Source of the DNA: Hypoxylon rubiginosum
Taxonomy: Eukaryota; Ascomycota; Sordariomycetes; Xylariales; Hypoxylaceae
Length of the DNA stretch: 64,000 nt
NCBI GenBank assembly: GCA_902806565.1
Contig: CADCXA010000030.1
Coordinates: 1,116,001-1,180,000, forward strand
Reading direction: 5' to 3'
Part shown: piece by piece, positions 55,622-64,000 of the stretch
How the letters are laid out: every line of letters begins with the position of its first letter
Numbering within the stretch: the first letter of the stretch is position 1
The notes under the pieces: generated by a model
What the model was told of the DNA's origin: nothing
Database searches by the model: none
What the model saw: only the letters and a program-made list of their open reading frames with translations
Made by a program: the position numbers and the translations under genes

Positions 55622-57197
55622 GCAGCCGCAGAATTGACGACAAGACGGAAGTCAATTCTATTCTCAGGGGTCTTGCGAACTACGTAAGGCCATCGCCCGT
55701 GAAAGACGGTCTGCTAGGACATGATCGAGGAATTTTAAGGGGCCGCATTTCACTATTAGACGAATCCTTTGCACGCATGAATATGCTAACGACGACGCAT
55801 TTCCTATGATTGGGGGGATTCTTTTCGACCCGGGCCTCGAAGCTCGGCCTTGAACGACTCTCATTTGATAACGGAATGCAGAAAGTCGATAGTGGCCCGT
55901 ACTAAAGGTAGGCTAGATTTTTATCAGCTGGTTTGCTTCTACCGTTACGTCTGCCGCTGCCGCTACGGCTAGGCTCTTCTGGGGAAGGTTTAGGGGTTCT
56001 CGCGGAAACAATTGCATCTCATAGAGAGGAGTTTCTAGGTCGGGACAGTAACAAGAGCTTCTCATAAGCCCTGCCTCCGTAAAATGCCCCACGCCCGCCT
56101 ATCCCTAAATATCGTATCCGTGATTTGCACCATTGTCAATTCTGTTGATGATAATACGGACAAGCTAAGTTGCCGGTTTCGTATTGCATTTCTCAGGCTT
56201 TAAGTAGTGAGTACATGCTAGTTGATCTGACTGATCTAACTAGAAGATGGGACGGTGCCTAGATTTGCAAGTTTATTGCATTGCATGCGTAGATATTACA
56301 GATTCACTGCTAGTGTATCACTTTACAAATCAGAGCTTCGAGAAGGGTTGAACCTAATATAAGTTAATGAATATGATATTATTCGTTTCATATTGGAGCT
56401 TGTGCATTTAAAGAGAATTTGTTATAATATAGATCTATGTGTTTATGCCTGTGATTCTGAATAATGATAATGAAAAAAAAGGTCTGGTGTTTCCCCTCGG
56501 TTCTTTTCGAAGAGATAGGGGGCCAATGCCAGATCTGAATTAGTTGAATCATTTTCATGATTCTTCACCGTCTCATATATTTCCCGTTTAATAATAATTG
56601 AGGCCGTTTCAAAAATGTAGTTCTAACCAATAAAGGCGAATTACCATCCCAATACGGAAAACCCCTGGGGTATTACGGCCGGTAAAACGCTGGTCCAAAT
56701 TGCCGGCGCAATTACTCTTCTCTGGCAGTGGACCTCGGCATGTGCTTTTCGGTCCACTCGCATTCTTTCCCAGCTTTATTCCGTCACCCGTCATCCGTCA
56801 CCCCGTTCACTTATCCATCCCATCCCGTCGGCTGTGAGAGGTGTTCGTTAATACTACCAGCTCCCCCCCTCCTATAACAACAAATAATTCATAAGGTCTT
56901 TAAGCATAGCTTCGATTGGTATTCGAAAATCGAGCTCGAGTCTTTTCAATTTGACAATTGCCTCACACGCCTTCGATTCGCTATCGAGGTTCATCCCGTT
57001 CTCTTCTCGCCCTACCAGAGCGAGCCTCGGCTTCCGATAGAACCGTATCTGAGACAGATATAGCGCAGACCTTCCTTTCCCTCGATCAGCAAAAACCGCA
57101 ACCTACGCTTTATCGTGTTATTACCCCTTCGATCGTATAAACAACACCATAATCACCAAGACCTTTTCTACCCGCGAAAAGACATAATACAGCCAAG
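55622..57197. other. Intergenic region, no gene recognised
   Basis: 1.6 kb between prs1 and pex11, AT-rich around 56200-56600. The last 200 bp before pex11 are pyrimidine-rich and probably include its promoter and 5' leader. Confidence 0.6.
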
Positions 57198-57976
57198 ATG
57201 GTCGCCGACGCCGTCATCTACCACCCGACGGTGTCGCACTACCTCAAGTTCGTGGCGACGACGGCGGGTCGCGACAAGCTGCTGCGGACGGTGCAGTACT
57301 TCGCGCGCTTCTACGCGTGGTACCTACTACGGACCAACGGCACGAAGGGGGAAGTGGCGCCGTGGGACGCGCTCAAGAAGCAGCTGGGGCTCGCGCGGAA
57401 GCTGCTGCGCGTCGGCAAGAACGTCGAGCACTTCAAGGCGGCGGCCGTCGCGGCGGACTCGTCGAAGGTCGGCTTGCCGGACCCGGTGCTGCGGTACGCG
57501 GCCGTGGGCAGGCAGCTCGGGTACGCGGGGTACCTGACGCTGGACCTGGCGACGGTGCCGGACGCGCTCGGGGTGCGGAAGTGGGAGGGCGCGAAGAGGG
57601 CGCAGCGGGAGGCGTACCGCTTCTGGGCCGTGGGGATCCTGTGCAGCGTCGTCGCGCAGGCGTACACGCTGTACCGGCTGCGGGAGCGGGAGGCCAAGGT
57701 CGATAAGAAGGAGGGCGAGGGGGTGGTGGAGAGTAAGAGGATCGCGTTGTAAGTTTTCTTTTTCCTTGGTGTCAGATATATATAAGGCTAACGGGTGTTT
57801 GCGTGCGAATTAGGGAACGGGCTTCTAGCCGGCTGCAACTCCTATCCGACCTCTGCGACCTCACGGCCCCGACGGCGGCGCTCGGCTGGGTCGGCTTCGA
57901 CGACGGGTTCGTCGGCCTCGCCGGCACGGTGAGCAGTTTGATCGGTGTTTACACGCAATGGAAGAAGACTGCGTAA
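57198..57976 (+). CDS. pex11: Peroxisomal membrane protein PEX11
   Basis: Two exons, 57198-57748 and 57814-57976, 237 aa, the same length as yeast Pex11 (236). The start MVADAVIYHPTVSHYLKFVA leads into the amphipathic N-terminal helix KLLRTVQYFARFYAWYL. A central RKLLRVGKNVEHFKAA matches the PEX11 family core; hydrophobic segments at FWAVGILCSVVAQAYTLY and in the last exon (GFVGLAGTVSSLIGVY) are probable membrane spans or membrane-associated helices. The C-terminus is short and basic (QWKKTA). Pex11 bends and elongates the peroxisomal membrane and recruits fission factors, and forms a pore for small metabolites. Strong GC bias at third positions is shared with the PTS1 hydrolase at the other end of the window, but the two are 53 kb apart. 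Confidence 0.95.
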
Positions 57977-60380
57977 AAAGGGGAAGGGAGAAGGGGGGGG
58001 CGAATAGGTTATCACCGGCCTGATGTTGTGAGCGCCAGGAGTCGAGTGAGATGTATGCGGGAGCTGTGGCTCCCCGATAGAAAAGACGAGAAGAGCATGG
58101 TAGAGAGGTGAATGAATTACTAGGAAGGCGATTTCTCCACGGATAACGCATAGTTGACAAGTCACAGTGTACGAAAACTTTTTCGAAGTATTTTTATTAT
58201 TATAACAATAACAATGAGCTCTATACAGAAGAGAGGTGAATAGAGCTAGATAAGGGAGTAGACGACATGCCTACCTACATGTAGGCTAGGGAGTTCAACG
58301 GCAATGTTGGGAGGTTGGGTTCTTAATTAAGAGGTTTCATATACTAGTAAGTTGAGAGAAGCTGCAGTTGCTTATTAGATTTGTGGTTTGGGTATTAGTC
58401 GTGGTGATGTGAATGCCAAACTCCTATGAAATTGTTTCTCAAGGGGTTGACTTGCTAACTATGTAGCATGGCCCCATAAGTTCCAAGGTTGTTACCTTGG
58501 CTAGCATAGTATAGCAGTGTCTCTTATGTCTGGTATTATCTAAGTTCCTATTGGTGAGCAGGTGAGGCAACTTATAATATTGTCACGACCCTTACGTAAT
58601 GCCCATGTGCATCTCCCCTTTTTTCCCCCTTTCCTAGACATTGACAAATATCGTTTATCGTAGGCAAGAAACTAAAGAGACTGACTGCGCTATAGATTAA
58701 TGGAATATTTCGTAATGTTACTTCCTTACTTACTACATATACCGTACACATAAATGGTACTTTATCACAAGTCTATATAGATTTCAGCTCATTGGTAGAA
58801 TCTCCTATCATAGCAGTGTAATCAGCTATATGCATGTCTTGAAAGATTCGGGGTTCCCGAAACCCCTGCCCACATCTTCTATCGTGATTCATTGGTAGGA
58901 GGCAAAGAGGGAACCATAGCTGAAGGATTCCACCCCCAGCTCGAATTAAATGTTAGGCACGGGCGGTCCACGATACTTATCTTGCAAGGTTCTTTCTACG
59001 ATAAGATCCCAGATGATAAGATTCCAGCCCGAATGCTCGCCTTTCGAAGTAAGGTTAAATCTATCAAATCTCTCCCGAAAAGACGGTATGAGTTTAACTC
59101 GAGAAGAATTACGAACCGAGGCACGCGACCCAAAGAATGATGTGCATATTCGCTGCAGGCGACCAACTGCAGCCAAGGCCGCGGATAGACCAATCTGCCA
59201 AGATAAGACGGGAACGGCTGAAAAAATGCGTTAAAATTCGCTTGGGGATAGTTATAAGACGATTCTACCATGTAAAGCAAGGAACTATTTCAGAACGATT
59301 TCACTGACAATGGTATTATACTAGGAGCCTTATAACCGTGCTAGTAACCTTGATTTGTACTAGTTATGTCGGCATCCTCGAATCGGCTCTAGATATCTCC
59401 TATCGTACCATGCCAGCAATCCTGAATTGTACCACAGTGCCAGGCGTGCTACGCAAGATATCAAGCATCGTACTAGGGCGTATCAGACAGTACTAAGATA
59501 TTAGCGTACTACCAATACTGAAAGATAATACCTATCTTAGGTAGGCAGCCTAGGTAAGATATAAGGCTATTTAGCGTTTCCTTTCCGCGTGCGTATGTCA
59601 CGTAATAGTTTAATGGTCGTGGAATGGTGATATTTTTATACAGTACACACTTTCTTCAGAACATAAGTTTCGGTTTCGCCGCAACGCACATCAGCACAAT
59701 CGAAGAAGCTTCTTCTGAAGCCATGACTTGGCACGGGGTATACCCTCCGTATCTGATAGGCCGGTTGCCAGCCATTATCTCTCGAATATAAGCCCCCCTG
59801 TCTACCCTAGGTAAGCTGTCTGCTTCGAGCTAGGCGTGTCTCTCATTTTGGACCGAGCAAACGAATAATACAACTTAACCGAGATCCCACGCGGTCATCC
59901 ACCTGAAAAAAGAGCTCGTACATAGCAGACCTGCAGGCCATTGGCTTGCAGCTTACACAGATAGGGAAGGCCGACATGACATAGTTACGTATGTATGTAC
60001 TTGAGACCCTAACGAACCTAGCAAACGGCCCGTAGCTACCCTCGCTCGGGTCGAGAAAGCTTGTTATTAGATAGCTCGGGAGGAAAGATCTGGTGGGAAG
60101 GATGTTTTTTGTTTTATTTCTTATCAGCGCGCAGGTGCTTGTGACTTTCACTTCACTTCTTCCTCCCGTTTCTAGCTGAGGCGTCCGACGATAGCTAGCT
60201 CACTCACTTTAACTTCATCTCGCTTTACCTGCGAGCTCTGAGGCCAACTGATTGTGTACTATGCACCCGGTCTGTACTTGATTACACTCTCTTGCCGTAG
60301 ACAAATCAAATACTGCCTTCTTGTCGCTTTTCTCGATACCGCCAAATTACTATCGGCCTGTCTTCCTTCTCCCGCCGAAA
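57977..60380. other. Long intergenic region, no gene recognised
   Basis: 2.4 kb. Short open frames near 58892-59234 lack motifs and have intergenic composition. AGCCTAGGTAAG and CCCTAGGTAAG words occur near 59548 and 59806. Confidence 0.6.
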
Positions 60381-62350
60381 ATGTTCTGGCGCAAGAAAAA
60401 CGAGGAGGTGGTGGAAGAAGAACGCGAGCAAGACGTGATCGCCGCCAGCGCAGAACCCCCCATCGACCAGAAGCCTTTCATGCAAGCCATCTGGCCAGTC
60501 CTCGCTTGCGGCGCCGGTCTCTTCTCTGACGGCTACGTCAACAATGTACGCTCGAATAACTATTTTGGTAGCTAGGTACCTAATTAGAAGGCCGTCTGCT
60601 TACGAACATTGCGCCCACGTATAGGTTATCGGATCGGTGAACACGACGCTAGGATACCAATATGACAAAGTCTATAGCGATTCGAACGCCGCCAGCGTTG
60701 TACCGGCCATCGCATTCGCAGGAACGGTATGTACCGTATATGGTTACTGCTTGGCACATGCTCCGGTAGCATCTCGAGCTTACACGAGACGTCTAGGTCG
60801 TCGGTCAACTTTTCTTCGGCTACCTATCTGATAAGTGGTCGCGCAAGGATTCGCTCCTGATATCGACCGTCATCTTGATCATCTTCACAGCCCTTGCAGC
60901 TGGGTCCTATTATAAAGGCGATGCTGTGGGCATGTTTAACATACTGGCAGCTTGGCGGTTCTTTGTAAGTTTACATATCCCTAAGCTTTACGTGGTGAAT
61001 ATTCGTACTAACTAAGCTTCAAAGGTCGGCATTGGCATTGGAGGTAGGCGACGGGCGTCTTGTCTAACCAAGGTTGGAATAAGCTAATCCACCTCTATAG
61101 GTGAATACCCAGCTGGTAGCGTGAGTTGCGCCGAGTCGAGCGGCGAGCTGAAGAGCGGTACTCGAAACACGTGGTTCATCCTATTTACCAACTCCATGAT
61201 CGACTGGGGATTCGTCTTTGGAGCATTTGTACCTTATGTCGTCGCCGCCGCCGCCGACAACATCTACTACAGCACCATCTGGCGGACGAGCTTGGGAATC
61301 GGTGTCGTGTTCCCGCTTGTGCTCTTCGTCCTGCGCCTTAGGCTTAAGGAACCCGAGGAGTTCTCTCGAAACTCTATGAAACAGTGAGTATATTTCTAAC
61401 TTAGTATTTGTCCTTCGTGTTCCCGGTCTCGGCCGTGTCTGAGCAGTTGGCATGGACTTTACGACGAGGAGCTCCTTTTAGTGTCTATTACAAAGCTCAA
61501 TCGCTGACTCTAAATATGCTACAGTGCTAAAACTCCCTATATGCTCGTATTTAGATACTATGGGTTTCGACTACTAATCGTTAGTTTAATCTGGTTTATA
61601 TACGACGTAAGAGTATACTCCTGAATCTTCCCAATCTTGATCTAACAGCCACCCAAGTTCTCTGCCTACTCCTTCGGAATTTACTCCACCGCTATTCTCT
61701 CCAACATCTATGGCGACTCGGGCTCCCTGACGACCGTCTTTGGATGGAACACTGTAATTAATTTGTTCTACATTCCCGGGACCATGATCGGAGCACCGAT
61801 TAGCGACCGCCTGGGCCCGCGAAACACCCTCATTCTTGGCCAAGTTCTGCAGGCCGTCGTCGGCTTCATCATGGCAGGTTGCTACGCAAAACTATCCCAC
61901 CCTTCGGTAGTCGGCGCGTTCGCCGTCGTCTATGGTATTTTCCTGTCCTTTGGCGAGTTAGGGCCTGGAAATAACATCGGTCTCCTGGCGGCCAAGACCT
62001 GCGCGACCGGCGTCCGCGGGCAGTACTACGGAATCGCGGCCGCCTTCGGCAAGATCGGCGCGTTCGTCGGCACGTACGTATTCAAGAAGATCGTGTCGCC
62101 GGACGGCGACCCGATCAAGTCGTCGCAGTACAAGTTCTACGTGTCTTCGAGCCTGTGCATCTTCGCGGCCGGGCTAGCCTTGCTGCTCCCCCGCATCGAC
62201 CAGGACACCATCACCAAAGAGGATGCCAAGTTCCGGGCCTACCTCGAGAGTAAGGGGTGGGACACGAGGCAGCTCGGGCTCAGGAAGGAAGAAAGCATCG
62301 AGTCTCTGCCGGTGGAGTCCGATGAGGCTACTCCCGAGACTAAGGCCTGA
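60381..62350 (+). CDS. git1: GIT1-like glycerophosphodiester permease (MFS)
   Basis: Seven exons: 60381-60545, 60625-60726, 60797-60964, 61025-61043 (19 nt), 61101-61383, 61525-61606 and 61649-62350; 506 aa. The start at AAAATGTTC gives MFWRKKNEEVVEEE, a charged cytosolic tail. MFS features follow: the first membrane span after DQKPFMQAIWPVLACGAG with SDGYVNNVIGSVN, the loop-2/3 motif FFGYLSDKWSRKDSLL, FNILAAWRFFVGIGIGGEYP (the micro-exon encodes VGIGIG), the transporter motif RLKEPEEFSRNSMKH, PPKFSAYSFGIYS and GAPISDRLGPRNTLILGQ in the second half. Twelve spans are expected. It ends in an acidic tail (ESDEATPETKA). Yeast Git1 imports glycerophosphoinositol and glycerophosphocholine with protons, especially under phosphate limitation; substrate here is by homology. 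The third quarter (61980-62250) is distinctly GC-rich. Confidence 0.93.
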
Positions 62351-62977
62351 TCGAATTGCAGCTAAGTACTGGTTGAAATAATGCGGGTTTAGCGAGGAGA
62401 TGGTGCTGCTGTATTGGATACCCCCCTGAACATTTATACGATGCGATGAGATATATATTCTGTAATTTTGGAGTGAGAAGATAATTCAAAACCCAATCGT
62501 GTTACACATATCGATTTGACGAGAATAATCAAAGTGCAAGTATGGAGAGAGGATACTGCTCTAAATGTAGCCTGAGACGACACACAAAGTCAGGGGAAAG
62601 AAAGCTTTCACAGCGCCTTATGATTTATCTACCACTCAGCATTGCAGAGTTCATCGTGTCAAGCCTAGAAGATACCGACCCGAACCCAAGCTCTCAACTC
62701 CGGCTACTAGATCTAAGGCGTCATGTATGTAGGAGGAGGTCGGCGGCACCTTGCCTCCTTAGAAACCGCTTGCAGCGACCCTAACCTCTCAACCGCCTGT
62801 CGGTTGAAACTACCTTACAGCCCTTTCTCTGTCTCCTCAATACGACCGGAAGCTGGTCAATATGTGATGTGATTCTAGGGCGGGGTCGTGCGTGCGTGCG
62901 TGCGGGCTCGGCTTTAGGGGCCAAGCGAAGAATTCATTCTGCGTGGAAACCTGTCGCTTAGTATAGCCTGGTCACGT

Positions 62978-63029
62978 CTAGTCTGGTCTGGTCTGGTGTC
63001 TGGTCTGGTCTGGTGTCTGGTCTGGTCTT
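62978..63029. repeat. CTGGT pentanucleotide array with CTGGTGT variants
   Basis: Three blocks of CTGGT repeats separated by CTGGTGT. The same pentamer forms the array near 2161 at the other end of the window. Confidence 0.85.
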
Positions 63030-63118
63030 GACGAATTCTCTTATCTCGAAGCTCAAAGTATAGAAAAGCAGAGAGCATCTATGTATATCAATCGTTCCAC
63101 TACATACGTGCCCCCTCC

Positions 63119-63138
63119 CCACCACCACCACCACCACC
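63119..63138. repeat. CCA trinucleotide run
   Basis: About seven CCA units, non-coding, in the 3' region between git1 and the BiP gene. Confidence 0.85.
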
Positions 63139-63473
63139 GCCCCTTTTCTTCTTCTTTTTCTTTCACAAGGCTTTATGTTCTCGTCAAACAATCAAGCGTG
63201 TTTTAACTTGGGTACATATGTATTTTCTATCTATCTATCTGGTAGGTAAGGTAAACGTTGTAAGGCAAGCAGATAAGTGCACTCCGAATGTATCCTATCC
63301 TTCATTCGTCTCTAGCAACTGACAGCGACCTCAACTATCCCGTATGCGTACCCTCACCCGCACTCACACCTGATGGAATAGTAATACGATATTATTATTT
63401 AACTTTCTTTATTTTCGTGCGCCTTGGGTATGCTAGTATGAAAAGACGGATATACTACGAAGGAGAATTACAA

Positions 63474-64000
63474 TTACAACTCGTCGTGACCAGACGGCTC
63501 GTCATCGTCTTCTGCGGCGCCTCCTGCACCGCTGTACATCTTAGATGTGATCGGGTAGGCGACGTTCGAGAGCTTCTCCTTCTGCTCTTCAAAGTCCTCG
63601 GCCGAGGCCGTAGCGGCGTTCTCGTCTAGCCACTCTGTCGCCTCCCTGACAGCGTCTAGGATCTTAATAACAAGTTAGCACACATCCCGAGGTTAGAAAT
63701 GGGAAAATAGGATCAAGCCAACTTACCGATTCCTTGTCTTCCTCGTCAATCTTGCCACCGAGGCCATCCTCGTCGTTGACCTGGTTCTTCAGGTTGAAGG
63801 CGTAGTTCTCTAGGCCGTTTCGGGCCTCAATACGTTCACGGGTGGCCTTGTCTTCCTCGGCATATTTCTCAGCCTCCGCAACCATGCGCTCGATTTCTTC
63901 CTGGCTAAGGCGGCCCTTGTCATTGGTGATGGTAACAGACTCGGTGTTGCCGGTTCCCTTGTCGTGGGCCGAAACCTTGAGGATACCGTTGGCATCTAGT
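63474..64000 (-). CDS. kar2: ER chaperone BiP/KAR2 (Hsp70), C-terminal part only
   Basis: The gene enters from the window edge. Two exon parts are seen, 64000-63727 and 63662-63474, with a 64-bp phase-0 intron (GTAAGT...TTAAG). The frame reads [18 protein letters not shown], then [20 protein letters not shown], the end of the Hsp70 substrate-binding domain and start of the helical lid. After the intron, [20 protein letters not shown] continues the lid, and the protein ends [15 protein letters not shown] is the ER retention signal, so this is the luminal Hsp70 and not a cytosolic or mitochondrial one. BiP drives protein translocation and folding and binds Ire1. The 5' three-quarters, including the ATPase domain and promoter, lie outside the window. 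Confidence 0.96.

Larger units (their letters stand above)
62351..63473. other. Convergent intergenic region with several microsatellites
   Basis: No gene seen. It contains a GTGC run (62887-62904), a CTGGT array (62978-63029), a CCA run (63119-63138) and TATC repeats (63224-63240). Confidence 0.65.

Noticed and set aside
1..64000. Secondary-metabolite cluster, transposon, CRISPR, prophage or rRNA
   Set aside because: No PKS/NRPS/terpene synthase, transposase, long terminal or inverted repeats, repeat-spacer array or rRNA sequence was seen on either strand.

Overview
The window is nuclear DNA of a filamentous ascomycete (Pezizomycotina; Sordariomycetes is my inference). The evidence is many short introns (about 50-75 bp, GTAAGT/GTACGT-like donors, CTAAC branch points, TAG/CAG acceptors), intergenic gaps of 0.3-3 kb, single-copy fungal housekeeping genes on both strands, and secreted plant-cell-wall enzymes. 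I re-derived splice sites by hand. Wherever both ends of a gene lie in the window, the joined exons give a total length divisible by three and rejoin conserved motifs.

Left part (1-21.4 kb): a 3'-truncated gene with a disordered body and PUA/ASCH-like C-terminus (minus); a peroxisomal alpha/beta hydrolase ending in SKL (plus); the HECT ubiquitin ligase UFD4 (minus, 5 exons); the mitochondrial branched-chain ketoacid dehydrogenase E1-alpha (minus); a possible small membrane protein; the ubiquinone methyltransferase COQ5 (plus); and a degenerate phosphoesterase of the DUF2433 type with an RNA-binding-like tail (minus).

Middle part (24-47 kb): the polarity/PP2A regulator ZDS1 (minus); a secreted GH78 alpha-L-rhamnosidase (plus); an intron-containing tRNA-Arg(UCU) (minus); the six-BRCT repair scaffold BRC1/RTT107 (plus); ESCRT-II VPS25 (minus); kinetochore NDC80 (minus), divergent from an OB-fold-like orphan (plus); a secreted pectinesterase CE8 (minus); and a rhamnogalacturonan lyase PL4 (plus). 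The three carbohydrate-active genes act on pectin and rhamnogalacturonan-I and lie within 17 kb of each other, interleaved with core genes.

Right part (48-64 kb): a disordered fungal protein of unknown role (plus), an Fpg/MutM-like DNA glycosylase (minus), PRPP synthetase PRS1 with its non-homologous insert (plus), peroxin PEX11 (plus), a seven-exon GIT1-like glycerophosphodiester permease (plus), and the 3' end of the ER Hsp70 BiP/KAR2 ending in HDEL (minus, cut by the window edge).

I saw no transposon, CRISPR array, rRNA or classical secondary-metabolite cluster. The most unusual points are the degenerate phosphoesterase/RNA-binding fusion, the OB-fold orphan facing NDC80, sharp GC-rich patches inside genes, very short exons (6 and 19 nt), a stop codon lying inside a splice donor, and a recurring intergenic palindrome TACCTAGGTA. 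I found no convincing new multi-gene system.
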